DNA of 39,012 nt from NCBI GenBank assembly GCA_016787295.1, contig JAEUUX010000150.1, positions 1-39,012 of the forward strand, read 5' to 3'. Positions 17,179 to 26,461 of this stretch are shown one piece after another. Position numbers and translations under genes: made by a program. This DNA is from Chitinophagales bacterium. GTDB lineage: Bacteria; Bacteroidota; Bacteroidia; Chitinophagales; UBA2359. The notes below the pieces were generated by a model that saw only the letters and a list, made by a program, of their open reading frames with translations, did no database searches and was not told the DNA's origin. How positions within the stretch are numbered: the stretch's first letter is position 1; the number at the start of each line of letters is the position of its first letter.

Positions 17179-19284
17179 CTACGAAACAGTACTCCCGTCG
17201 GCAATATCACCCTGTGAGGCAACGAACAACAATTGTTCGCCGTCGCCTGCCATCAGTATCATACCATTGCTTTCTATTCCACGCAACTTTCGGGGTGCTA
17301 AATTGGCTAATAACAAAACTTTTTGTCCGATAATTTGTTCAGGTGCATAGTGAGCAGCAATACCCGACACCACTGTGCGTTGTTCAAAGCCCAAATCGAC
17401 GGTGAGTTGCAACAATTTATCTGCTTTTGGAACGCGCTCGGCAGCGATGATAGTGGCGGTGCGAATGTCCAATTTAGCAAAATCGTCATAGCTAATAGCT
17501 TCTTTCAAAGGTGCAGCATTAATACTTGTTTCTGAATTTGATGTGTTATCTGTTACAGTTTGTTGTGCTGTTTGCAATATAGCCCTTTTATGCCGTAAGT
17601 CGGCAACAAAAGGAGCAATGGTGCTATCTTCTATTTTGTGGAACAACAATTCGGCAGGAGCAAGCTCGCGTCCTACTTCGGCTACAAACTTATTGGTTTT
17701 GACAGCAGCTACATCGTCATCGCTCAAATGAAGCATTTTACGCATTTTTTCGGCAGTAAATGGCAAAAATGGCTCGATATAAACTGCCAAATATGCCATC
17801 ACCTCCACACCAATGGTCAAAACAGCACCCGCTTGGTCGGGATTGGTTTTGATGAGTTTCCATGGTTCCGTGTCGGTCAAAAATTTATTGGCTGCTCGCG
17901 CCAGATTCATCACTTCCTGCAAACCCGCTCTAAATTCATATTGTTGCAAAAATTGGTCTACATTATAATGAAGGTTGCGTTGGTATTGGCGCAACTCAAA
18001 AGCCGCCTCTTCGATAATGGTGCGTGGTTCGGGAAAAACTTCGGGTATGGTGCCGCCAAAGTTTTTGTGCAACAATACCATGATTCTATTCACCAAATTG
18101 CCCAAAATACTCACTAATTCGCTATTATTTTTGGTTTGCAGGTCTTCCCACGAAAAATCACTATCTTTTTTTTCGGGCATATTGCTCGTCAAAGTATAGC
18201 GCAAAACGTCTTGTTGTTCTGGAAAATCGCGCAGATAATCCAACAGCCACACGGCATAGTTGCGCGAAGTAGAGAGTTTTTCTCCGTCTAAATTGAGGAA
18301 CTGATTGGCAGGCACGTTTGTTGGCAAAACATAGTTGCCATGTGCATGAAGCATTATCGGAAAAATAATACAGTGGAACACAATATTGTCTTTACCAATA
18401 AAATGCACCAATTTTGTGTCTTGGTCTTGCCAATACTTACGCCACAAATCGGGCGTGCCGCGCTCTTCAAACAAGGCTTTGGTGGCAGAGATATAGCCAA
18501 TTGGTGCATCGAGCCACACATACAGTACTTTACCTTCGGCGTTGGGCAATGGTACAGGCACTCCCCAATCTAAGTCGCGCGTCATAGCTCGGTCATCTAA
18601 ACCTTGTTTTAGCCACGATTGGCAACTACCATAAACATGCGCTTTCCATCTTTCGACGGTTTGTTGGTCTTCTATCCATTGTCCTACCCATTGCTCATAG
18701 TTGCCCAAGCGCAAATACCAATGTTTGGTGGTTCGCAGTATCGGTGTTTCGTTACTAAGCGTTGACACAGGATTTATGAGGTCGTTGGGACTTAGGGTAG
18801 AACCACATTTTTCGCATTGGTCGCCATACGCCGCCTCATAACCACAGTTTGGACAAGTGCCTTTAACATAGCGGTCGGCTAAAAATTGTTGGAATTTTTC
18901 GTCATATAGCTGCTCCGATTCTTTTTCGATGAAAGCTCCATTGTTATACAAAACCTTAAAAAATTCTTGAGCGGTTTGGTGGTGCAAAGGGTCGGAAGTG
19001 CGATGATAGATATCAAAAGAAATACCCAACTGTTCGGCACCTGTTTTCAGTTGTTCGTGGTATTTATCGACAATGGCTTTGGGGCTTGTGTTTTCGCGCT
19101 TCGCTTGAATGGTGATTGCCGCTCCATTTTCGTCGGAGCCACACACAAAAACTACATCTTCGCCACACAAGCGCAACCAGCGAACATAGATATCAGCAGG
19201 AATATATGCACCTGCAATATGTCCGATATGAAAAGGACCATTGGCATATGGTAAAGCAGCCGTTACTAAATATCTTTGAGGCAT
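17179..19284 (-). CDS. metG: Methionyl-tRNA synthetase with C-terminal tRNA-binding domain
   Basis: This 701-residue class I synthetase has HIGH at 19-22 and the KMSKS-type KLSTS at 336-340. A zinc knuckle with four cysteines (CPNC at 144-147 and CEKC at 157-160) follows E. coli-type MetG. After the helical anticodon-binding region, residues from about 590 form an EMAP-II/Trbp111-like tRNA-binding domain (DFAKLDIRTATIIAAERVPK). It charges initiator and elongator tRNA-Met in the cytoplasm. It is a single gene with its own -7 box, converging on the short unit at 17.0 kb. Confidence 0.97.
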   Translation of the reverse strand: MPQRYLVTAALPYANGPFHIGHIAGAYIPADIYVRWLRLCGEDVVFVCGSDENGAAITIQAKRENTSPKAIVDKYHEQLKTGAEQLGISFDIYHRTSDPLHHQTAQEFFKVLYNNGAFIEKESEQLYDEKFQQFLADRYVKGTCPNCGYEAAYGDQCEKCGSTLSPNDLINPVSTLSNETPILRTTKHWYLRLGNYEQWVGQWIEDQQTVERWKAHVYGSCQSWLKQGLDDRAMTRDLDWGVPVPLPNAEGKVLYVWLDAPIGYISATKALFEERGTPDLWRKYWQDQDTKLVHFIGKDNIVFHCIIFPIMLHAHGNYVLPTNVPANQFLNLDGEKLSTSRNYAVWLLDYLRDFPEQQDVLRYTLTSNMPEKKDSDFSWEDLQTKNNSELVSILGNLVNRIMVLLHKNFGGTIPEVFPEPRTIIEEAAFELRQYQRNLHYNVDQFLQQYEFRAGLQEVMNLARAANKFLTDTEPWKLIKTNPDQAGAVLTIGVEVMAYLAVYIEPFLPFTAEKMRKMLHLSDDDVAAVKTNKFVAEVGRELAPAELLFHKIEDSTIAPFVADLRHKRAILQTAQQTVTDNTSNSETSINAAPLKEAISYDDFAKLDIRTATIIAAERVPKADKLLQLTVDLGFEQRTVVSGIAAHYAPEQIIGQKVLLLANLAPRKLRGIESNGMILMAGDGEQLLFVASQGDIADGSTVS

Positions 19285-19356
19285 TTTTCGTAAGTATGTA
19301 TTATGTTTTTAGAATATAGAAAAAAAGAATTTCGCCCTGAATAGCTAATAATGCGG

Positions 19357-19364
19357 CAAAATTA
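19357..19364 (-). promoter_or_regulatory. -7 box TAATTTTG for metG
   Basis: A minus-strand TAnnTTTG match followed by CCGCA, 72 bases before the metG ATG. Confidence 0.55.
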
Positions 19365-19490
19365 GGCTTTTTTGGGCTAGTAAAAAAGTATACAAAGCCT
19401 ATTATGCACAAAAAAAGCACTTTAGTTTTTTATTTCTTAATAAAAGGCACAAAAAAATGAAAACAACATAAAAAAGCGATTTGATTTTCT

Positions 19491-19498
19491 TAATTTTG
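19491..19498 (+). promoter_or_regulatory. -7 box TAATTTTG for mreB
   Basis: TAATTTTG followed by CACCGC, 78 bases before the mreB ATG. The leader of about 70 bases contains CAGCTATGTAGGCTG, a short imperfect hairpin. Confidence 0.55.
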
Positions 19499-19576
19499 CA
19501 CCGCTAAAAGACACCAGCTATGTAGGCTGATGTAATTTAGTATATTTATTAGCAAAAAATATAACTTACCATATAA

Positions 19577-20626
19577 ATGGGACTATTTAATGTGTTTGAC
19601 CTAACGCATGACATAGCCATAGACTTAGGAACAGCCAACACCCTGATTGTGTACAAAGATCAAGTGGTGGTAGATGAACCTTCGATTGTGGCTATTGACC
19701 GTGTAACGAATAAAGTTATTGCTGTGGGTAGACGGGCAATGCAAATGCACGAAAAAACTCACGAAAACATTCGCACCATTCGTCCGCTGAAAGATGGCGT
19801 TATTGCCGACTTCGAAGCTGCCGAAAACATGATTCGCAAGATGATAGAACTCTTGTATGGCGGTCGGAAACATTGGTTTACGCCTTCCTACAAGATGATT
19901 ATCTGCATTCCATCGGGCATTACAGAGGTAGAGAAAAAAGCTGTGTTCAATTCTGCCGAAGCTGCGGGTGCAAAAGAACGCTACCTGATTCATGAACCGA
20001 TGGCAGCCGCTTTGGGTATTGGTATCGACGTGCGCGAGCCTATTGGCAACATGATTATCGATATTGGTGGCGGAACAACCGAAATCGCCGTTATTGCTTT
20101 GATGGGTATTGTGTGCGACCAATCTATCCGTGTGGCAGGCGACGAATTTACACAAGGCATCATGGATTATATGCGTCGCGAACACAATTTGTTGATTGGC
20201 GAACGAACAGCCGAAAACATCAAAATCAATGTGGGCGCTGCTATCACCGATTTAGACAACCCACCAGAAGACTATCCCGTAAATGGACGCGACCTTATTT
20301 CGGGTATTCCGAAACAAGTGATGGTTCACTACCGCGAAATCGCCGATTGTTTAGACAAATCCGTAGCCAAAATAGAAGAAGCTGTTTTGAAAACTCTCGA
20401 AATTACACCACCCGAATTGGCAGCCGATATTTACAAAACAGGCATCTATTTGACTGGTGGAGGTGCTTTGTTGCGAGGTTTAGACAAACGTATTTCGGAC
20501 AAAACGCAACTGAAAGTACACGTAGCAGATGATCCCCTGCGAGCTGTTGTACGTGGTACGGGTATTGCACTAAAAAATACCACGCTGCCTAATGACCAAC
20601 GTTTTCCGTTTTTGATGTCGCGCTAA
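19577..20626 (+). CDS. mreB: Rod-shape determining actin-like protein MreB
   Basis: This 349-residue protein has the actin-fold signatures DIAIDLGTANTLIVY (phosphate 1), IDIGGGTTEIAVIAL (phosphate 2) and YLTGGGALLRGLD (adenosine). NTLI, HEPMAAALGIGIDV and the N-terminal FDLTHDIAI membrane-binding patch are as in MreB. It polymerises with ATP under the membrane and guides the wall-elongation complex with MreC and MreD, encoded next. This implies a rod-shaped or filamentous cell. Confidence 0.97.
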   Translation: MGLFNVFDLTHDIAIDLGTANTLIVYKDQVVVDEPSIVAIDRVTNKVIAVGRRAMQMHEKTHENIRTIRPLKDGVIADFEAAENMIRKMIELLYGGRKHWFTPSYKMIICIPSGITEVEKKAVFNSAEAAGAKERYLIHEPMAAALGIGIDVREPIGNMIIDIGGGTTEIAVIALMGIVCDQSIRVAGDEFTQGIMDYMRREHNLLIGERTAENIKINVGAAITDLDNPPEDYPVNGRDLISGIPKQVMVHYREIADCLDKSVAKIEEAVLKTLEITPPELAADIYKTGIYLTGGGALLRGLDKRISDKTQLKVHVADDPLRAVVRGTGIALKNTTLPNDQRFPFLMSR

Positions 20627-20647
20627 AATACTTTTCCTATTTCCTGC

Positions 20648-20708
20648 CGAAATGTTAACTTCTTTCTTTCCACAAATACAATGACGTTGGACAGAAGTTA
20701 ACATTTCG
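20648..20708 (+). promoter_or_regulatory. 16-bp perfect stem-loop between mreB and mreC
   Basis: CGAAATGTTAACTTCT (20648-20663) pairs perfectly with AGAAGTTAACATTTCG (20693-20708) across a 29-base loop. There is no T-run, so it is unlikely to be a simple terminator. It may stabilise or process the mreB message, or lower mreC expression. Confidence 0.55.
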
Positions 20709-20722
20709 CTATGTAGACCTAT

Positions 20723-21610
20723 ATGCTAAATATATTGTTGTTTTTGGCAGAACGCTATGGTTTTCTGCTATTTGTATTCCTCGAAATTGTATGTGTGTGG
20801 CTAATAGTGCAAAGTAGTAATTATCAAGGTGCCAAAATACTGAATGCGTCTAATCAAGTTAGTGGTAGTATGTTGGCACAAACCGATAAGGTAAAACGCT
20901 ACTTCCATTTGCGAGCCGAAAACGATAGTTTGGTGAAAGCCAACGCCCGTTTGATGGAGCAATTAGCCAGTTTGCATGGTGATTTGTTTGGTTTGGAAAC
21001 ACCCGATTTTTGTGAAGACACGGCTTTGGTGCTTCGCAATGTGTTGTTGTTCGATACAATGTATACTAAACGCCAACAACAACCGCTCTACTACTTTACG
21101 GCAGCGCGCGTCTTAGGTAATTCTACCCTCAAACTCACCAATTATATCACCATAGACAAAGGAACAAAAGATGGCATTCACCCCGAAATGGGTGTAATTG
21201 ACCACAACGGCGTGGTGGGGGTTGTCAAAGATGTATCAGACAACTACGCCATCATCATCTCTTTGCTCCACAAAAATATGCGCCTAAGTGCCAAATTGAA
21301 GCAAGACAATTTGGTAGGTTCTTTGCGCTGGGACATGAAATCACCGCAATATGTCATTCTCGACGATATTCCCAAATATGAAAAAGTGTATGTTGGTGAT
21401 ACCGTTTTGACGAGCGGTTACTCTTCCTTTTTTCCGCCCGATGTGATGATAGGCACAGTGGAATCGTGGGTTTTGGCAGAAGGTAGCAATTTCTACCAGC
21501 TCAGAGTCAAGTTGGCTTCCAACTTTACAACCCTAAAACATGTCTATGTCATAGAAGATAACCGAAGAAAAGAACTCAAAGATTTGCAACAAAAAGCCCA
21601 AAATGACTAA
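20723..21610 (+). CDS. mreC: Rod-shape determining protein MreC
   Basis: This 295-residue protein has one N-terminal membrane helix (FLLFVFLEIVCVWLIVQ), a coiled-coil stretch (RYFHLRAENDSLVKANARLMEQL) and a periplasmic beta domain. The MreC motifs include TIDKGTKDGIHPEMGVIDHNG, VGVVKDVSDNYAIIISLLH and GDTVLTSGYSSFFPPDVMIG. It links MreB and MreD to the wall synthases. It follows mreB by 96 bases, a gap filled by the stem-loop, and overlaps mreD by 8. Confidence 0.95.
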   Translation: MLNILLFLAERYGFLLFVFLEIVCVWLIVQSSNYQGAKILNASNQVSGSMLAQTDKVKRYFHLRAENDSLVKANARLMEQLASLHGDLFGLETPDFCEDTALVLRNVLLFDTMYTKRQQQPLYYFTAARVLGNSTLKLTNYITIDKGTKDGIHPEMGVIDHNGVVGVVKDVSDNYAIIISLLHKNMRLSAKLKQDNLVGSLRWDMKSPQYVILDDIPKYEKVYVGDTVLTSGYSSFFPPDVMIGTVESWVLAEGSNFYQLRVKLASNFTTLKHVYVIEDNRRKELKDLQQKAQND

Positions 21611-22112
21611 TACCATTATCTTACACCTATTGAGGTTGATAGGGCTGTTGCTCCTGCAAGTATTGGTACTTAACCACATCGAATTGCATGGCTTTTTGAG
21701 CCTCTATATCTACCATTTCTTTATTCTATTTTTGCCTTTCGAAACACCCATTTGGGTATTACTCTTGTCAGCTTTTGGTTCGGGCTTGTGTGTCGATGTG
21801 TTTGACAACACCTTGGGCATACATGCCGCCGCCTTAGTCCTGACGGCTTATTTGCGCCAATATGTTATCACTTTGCTAACTCCTGTTATTGGTTATCAAA
21901 GCATCGATAAACCACAATTGGGCATTATGGGCATGAATTGGTTTCTAAAATACACCATCTTACTCACTTTTATCCATCACTTTAGCGTGACTTTTTTAGA
22001 ACTATTTAGCCTCCAATTTTTGCCCTATACTTTGTTAAAATCTGCCTTAGATACGGTAGTATCGGTGGTGTTGGTGCTAATATACCAATACTTGTTTATA
22101 CCAAGAGAATAA
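21603..22112 (+). CDS. mreD: Rod-shape determining membrane protein MreD
   Basis: This 169-residue protein is very hydrophobic, with about five membrane helices. It is recognised mainly by position after mreC, by size, and by GFLSLYIYHFFILFLPFETP and the GSGLCVDVFDNTLGIHAAAL segment typical of Bacteroidota MreD. Its start overlaps the mreC stop by 8 bases, which implies translational coupling. The penicillin-binding protein 2 and RodA genes that often follow are absent here. Confidence 0.88.
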   Translation: MTNTIILHLLRLIGLLLLQVLVLNHIELHGFLSLYIYHFFILFLPFETPIWVLLLSAFGSGLCVDVFDNTLGIHAAALVLTAYLRQYVITLLTPVIGYQSIDKPQLGIMGMNWFLKYTILLTFIHHFSVTFLELFSLQFLPYTLLKSALDTVVSVVLVLIYQYLFIPRE

Positions 22113-22121
22113 ACACGTGCC

Positions 22122-23402
22122 ATGACCGAAGATTTTTTGCTCTATGTGTGGCGGCTGCGCCAATTTGACCACACCCAATTGCGAACAGATAACACCAGCG
22201 AATCCATCGAAATTTTGCATGTCGGCGAACGGAACGAACAATCGGGACCCGATTTTTTTAATGCCCGAATCCGTATTGGCGAAACCATTTGGGCGGGCAA
22301 TGTGGAAATACATGTCAAATCGTCAGACTGGAGTAAGCATTCGCATAGTCAAGATCCTGCCTATCAGAACGTTATTCTGCACGTAGTATACGAAAATGAC
22401 CTACCTTTGCAACGTGCTGACGGCTCACCTTTGCCGGTCTTGGAATTGCAGCAACGCATTTCGCCCGTTTTGTTCAAAAATTATCAACAATTGTTCTTTG
22501 CCCAACATTGGATACCTTGCTCCAAACTGATTGGCGAAGTAGATAGTTTTGTGGTGGAACATTGTTTGGAACGAATTTTGATAGAACGCCTACAGCAAAA
22601 AATTGCGCCTATCTTGGCGCTGCTCACCCAAAACCATCATAGCTGGGAAGAAACATTGTATCAAAGTTTGGGCAAAGCCTTTGGAACAAAAGTGAATGCA
22701 GAACCGTTTGGCTGGCTCACTCAAAAAACACCTTTATCTGTTTTAGCCAAACACAAAGACCAGTTGCTACAGATAGAGGCATTGTTGTTTGGTCAAGCAG
22801 GTTTTTTGGAAGGTTATTTTGCTGATGATTATCCGCGCTTGTTGCAGCGCGAATACCAATTTTTGCGTAACAAATTTCAGTTACAACCCATTTTGGGGCA
22901 TAGTTGGAAAACAGGAGGTTTGCGTCCGCCTAATTTCCCAACGATTCGGTTAGCACAATTTGCGGCACTTATTCATCAGTCGTCTGCCTTGTTTTCGAAG
23001 TTCATTGCCACCGAAAAAGTGCGCGATATTGATGCTTTTTTCGACATTACGCCATCGGAGTATTGGACAACGCACTATGTTTTTGACAAAGCCGCGAAAG
23101 CAAGCAGCAAAAAAATTGGCAAAAACACGATAGATTTGTTCATTATCAACACCTTAGTACCCTTGCTGTTTGTATATGGACAGGAGCGCGATATGCCCGA
23201 TTTGCAAGACCGCGCCTTAGAATGGCTACAACAATTGGCTGCCGAAGATAATGCCATTATTGACGAATGGCGAAAAATTTTGCCGCTACCTATCAACAAT
23301 GCCGCGCAAACCCAAGCGTTATTGCACCTAAAACCCCGTTATTGCGATGCCAAACGTTGCCTTTCTTGTCCGATTGGGAATAAGATTGTGCAGGGGAGGT
23401 AG
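22122..23402 (+). CDS. DUF2851 family protein
   Basis: This 426-residue protein begins EDFLLYVWRLRQFD. It contains VGERNEQSGPDFFNARIRIG, WAGNVEIHVKSSDWSKH and the later GFLEGYFADDYPRLLQREYQFLRNKF. It ends with a cysteine cluster, YCDAKRCLSCPIG. All fit DUF2851, common in Bacteroidota and without known function. The N-terminal segment (GNVEIHVKSSDW) has the look of a PD-(D/E)XK core, but I am unsure. It starts 9 bases after mreD and is probably part of the mre transcript. Confidence 0.85.
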   Translation: MTEDFLLYVWRLRQFDHTQLRTDNTSESIEILHVGERNEQSGPDFFNARIRIGETIWAGNVEIHVKSSDWSKHSHSQDPAYQNVILHVVYENDLPLQRADGSPLPVLELQQRISPVLFKNYQQLFFAQHWIPCSKLIGEVDSFVVEHCLERILIERLQQKIAPILALLTQNHHSWEETLYQSLGKAFGTKVNAEPFGWLTQKTPLSVLAKHKDQLLQIEALLFGQAGFLEGYFADDYPRLLQREYQFLRNKFQLQPILGHSWKTGGLRPPNFPTIRLAQFAALIHQSSALFSKFIATEKVRDIDAFFDITPSEYWTTHYVFDKAAKASSKKIGKNTIDLFIINTLVPLLFVYGQERDMPDLQDRALEWLQQLAAEDNAIIDEWRKILPLPINNAAQTQALLHLKPRYCDAKRCLSCPIGNKIVQGR

Positions 23403-23479
23403 GTGTGTTTTTTTTGTTAAAATTTTTAGCAAAATATTTTTTCTACCTAAAAAAAACTAAACTTACAAAAAAAAAGCAG

Positions 23480-23487
23480 TAACTTTG
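23480..23487 (+). promoter_or_regulatory. -7 box TAACTTTG for the methylase/nuclease module
   Basis: TAACTTTG followed by CCACC, 43 bases before the methylase ATG, in the spacer after DUF2851. Confidence 0.6.
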
Positions 23488-23530
23488 CCACCAATTTTAG
23501 GATTTAATAAAAATACTACATCTATAGGCT

Positions 23531-26458
23531 ATGGAAAATTTACTTAAAGAAGGGCTAAAATTGGTTGATATATCACCCGAATTGTCGATCGATAAACAAC
23601 CTTTTATATGGGTAGGTGAAAATTACGATAATATTTCGCGAAAAGAAGAATATTTTGCAGTCCAAAAAGCTAAGGCTTTGGGGGCTGTAGGTGTCTATTT
23701 TCGACGATTTCCTAATAACCGTTCTTCTGTGCCTCAAATATATATTTATGACTATACACAAAAAAAATTCGATGATGTTGCACGTGAGCAGATAAACAAA
23801 ACAGTTTGGAGTAGCAATACTGTTCCGTTGTGTTACATATTTACACAAACAGACATTAAGATAATTAACACTACAAAACCTTTTGATAAAAAAGTTGAAA
23901 ATGTCACTCCCTTTGATAATGTATTATCTAATTTGTCACAAGCGGCAGAGGCAAAACAACAACTTAAAGAACGCTATTCTGCTAAATTATTAGCATACGG
24001 AACTTTTTGGGATTTGCCAAGTCATAAAACAAGTTTTAATGCACAAGATATTGTTTCCGAAAAACTAATCATACAACTTCGAAAATCGCGCGAAAAATTT
24101 CTGCATGAAATAGGATTATCTAAAGAACTGGCTAATCATTTGCTTATTCTTTCTATATTGGTCAAATACTTAGAGGAACGCACAGGTTTAGATGGTGCAA
24201 AAGTTTTTCCTGAAAGTTTTTTTCATCAATATGATGGCGCTACTAATTTTTGCGAAACAGTAGAAAACGGAAAAATTATTGCATTATTTGATTACCTGAA
24301 TAGCGAAGATAAATTTAATGGCAAAATTTTTGAACTTTCGCAAGAAGAAAAAAACGAACTAAATTCTCAAAACAACTTATCTGCATTGGTCAACTTTTTA
24401 AAAGGTGATAATGAAGATGGGCAGTATGTTTTATGGAGATTATATTCGTTTAATCACCTACCTGTAGAACTGATTAGTCGCATTTATGAAGAATTTATAC
24501 CTAATCAAAAAAAATCTGACGGAGTTGTGTATACACCTGCCCATTTAGCAGCATTTTTAACAGATGTTGCTATGCCTGTTAGCGATTATGCTAAAGTAAA
24601 CCGTTGTGCAGTGCTTGACCCTGCCTGCGGTTCAGGTGTGTTTTTGGTATTGGCTTTTAAACGAATAATAGAATGGTGGATAATTAATAATATGGAAAAT
24701 GACAATACCGATTCGGAAATAACTCCTATTATATTGAAAGAATTGCTTAAACAAAATATATTTGGTACTGACATTAATAAAACAGCCACGCAACTAACTA
24801 ATTTTAGTTTAATGCTTGCTGTATGCGACCATTTAAGCCCTACTGTTATATGGAATGAGCTTAAATTTGAAGATTTAAGTCAAAATAATGTATTGCACCA
24901 AGATTTTTTTACTTTTGTTAATAATACCAACAAAAAATTTGATGTTATTATCGGAAACCCACCTTTTGTTAGAAAAAAAGACTTAAATACACTAATAAAA
25001 ACCTTAAATAATAAACCTAAAGAAAATATACCTCAAAAACAATTAGCTTTTTTATTTTTAGACCAAGCAATTAATTTGTTGAAAGATACTGATAGTGGAC
25101 TTTGTCTCCTGTTGCCTGTAGTTACTTTAGTTTATAGTGACGAAAAAAATGAACTTGCTTTTAGAAAACACCTATTTGCTAATAACCATGTAATGCAAAT
25201 TATTGATTTCACTCCATTAAAAGAAAGTTTATTTAAAAATGCAAATGTTGCAGTAGCAGCAATATGTTTAACTAAACAAATTACTGCTACTATCCCAACA
25301 TTGCATATAGTTGTGCGCAGTTATCAAATATCTGAGGGAAGAATCTATTTTGAATTAGATACATATGATTTTCATCCTGTTGACAAAGAAACTTTGCTAA
25401 ACAATCCTTATGTTTGGAAAGCAAACTTAATGGGTGGCGGTCGTTTGCCTATGATCATCGAACATTTTAGCCCAAAAAGAACCTTGGGAGCATACTTAGA
25501 AGAAAAAGAAAAATATCATGGTTGGTACTTTAGGGAAGGATACTTTATAGGTAATAAAAAACAGGTTGCTGAACATATTACCAATAAACCTACTATTCTT
25601 GCTAAATACTTTACTGAAGAAGGCATTGATTTTGCTAAAATACAAAATATTGTAGAAACAGAAACGCTATTTGAAGCACCTCGCATTCCTGAAATTTTTG
25701 ATGGGACAAGACTCTTAATAAAAGAAAATTTAGGTAAAAACACAATTCCAATAGCATTAATTAGTGAATATAGAACTTTTAAAAACGACATTATTGCTAT
25801 TCGCCCCTCAATAACAGAGCTAGCTGACATACATTATTTGCATGATACTATAAAAAAAAATAATGACATATATCGTCTTTTAATCGCTTGCAAAAGTTCA
25901 AAACTCTTTATCCATAAAGCAACAGTTTGCTTGAAAAAAGATATCGAGTATCTACCTTATCCTGAAAATGCTGAAGAACTAGAATTATCCAATAGCGAAA
26001 CTATCATTCAAAATGATGTACTAAACTATATGATTGACTGGATAAATCGAGGTTTAAATTCAATCATACACAAAAAAACCACACCCGAAGAATTACAAGC
26101 TTTTGGTGAGGTATTTTGTATTGCCCTCAATTCGGTATACCAAGAGGGTGACAAATGTTTTCGACAAGGTGCTATATTGCGAACAACAAACTTTATCCTT
26201 AACTCTTTTGTGTATACCAATGAAGAACAACATTGGGATATAACCGACGTAAAAGACGATAAGTTGGAGGCAACTTTGCAACAATTATTACAAAATGATA
26301 ATATTGCCAATTTGTTAATTAACCGTCGCTTGATTTTTTATAGTAATGACAATACAATTTATTTGTTAAAACCACAGGCGATTCGCTTTTGGTTAAAATC
26401 CATCGCGCTGCGCGATGTCGATGAAGTTTTTGCAGACCTAATTGAAAAAGGATACTAA
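23531..26458 (+). CDS. N6-adenine DNA methylase, Eco57I/TaqI-like, with specificity region
   Basis: This 975-residue protein has an N-terminal domain (1-160) containing VGVYFRRFPNNRSSVPQIYIYDYT and YGTFWDLP. A helical region follows, then a methylase core: GVVYTPAHLAAFL (331 on), motif I DPACGSG at 363-369, FGTDINKTATQL and motif IV NPPF at 476-479. After the core, the part with FREGYFIGNKKQV and RIPEIFDGTRLLIKENLG resembles a TaqI/Eco57I-type target-recognition domain. It should methylate adenine in a specific DNA site. I see no nuclease motif I trust in its N-terminus. The downstream gene, 3 bases away, supplies a PD-(D/E)XK core. The gene is much richer in A/T than mreD or nrdA, which suggests horizontal transfer. 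Confidence 0.85.
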   Translation: MENLLKEGLKLVDISPELSIDKQPFIWVGENYDNISRKEEYFAVQKAKALGAVGVYFRRFPNNRSSVPQIYIYDYTQKKFDDVAREQINKTVWSSNTVPLCYIFTQTDIKIINTTKPFDKKVENVTPFDNVLSNLSQAAEAKQQLKERYSAKLLAYGTFWDLPSHKTSFNAQDIVSEKLIIQLRKSREKFLHEIGLSKELANHLLILSILVKYLEERTGLDGAKVFPESFFHQYDGATNFCETVENGKIIALFDYLNSEDKFNGKIFELSQEEKNELNSQNNLSALVNFLKGDNEDGQYVLWRLYSFNHLPVELISRIYEEFIPNQKKSDGVVYTPAHLAAFLTDVAMPVSDYAKVNRCAVLDPACGSGVFLVLAFKRIIEWWIINNMENDNTDSEITPIILKELLKQNIFGTDINKTATQLTNFSLMLAVCDHLSPTVIWNELKFEDLSQNNVLHQDFFTFVNNTNKKFDVIIGNPPFVRKKDLNTLIKTLNNKPKENIPQKQLAFLFLDQAINLLKDTDSGLCLLLPVVTLVYSDEKNELAFRKHLFANNHVMQIIDFTPLKESLFKNANVAVAAICLTKQITATIPTLHIVVRSYQISEGRIYFELDTYDFHPVDKETLLNNPYVWKANLMGGGRLPMIIEHFSPKRTLGAYLEEKEKYHGWYFREGYFIGNKKQVAEHITNKPTILAKYFTEEGIDFAKIQNIVETETLFEAPRIPEIFDGTRLLIKENLGKNTIPIALISEYRTFKNDIIAIRPSITELADIHYLHDTIKKNNDIYRLLIACKSSKLFIHKATVCLKKDIEYLPYPENAEELELSNSETIIQNDVLNYMIDWINRGLNSIIHKKTTPEELQAFGEVFCIALNSVYQEGDKCFRQGAILRTTNFILNSFVYTNEEQHWDITDVKDDKLEATLQQLLQNDNIANLLINRRLIFYSNDNTIYLLKPQAIRFWLKSIALRDVDEVFADLIEKGY

Positions 26459-26461
26459 AAT

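Noticed and set aside
20648-20708. The mreB-mreC stem-loop as a rho-independent terminator
   Set aside because: No T-run follows and the operon continues directly.
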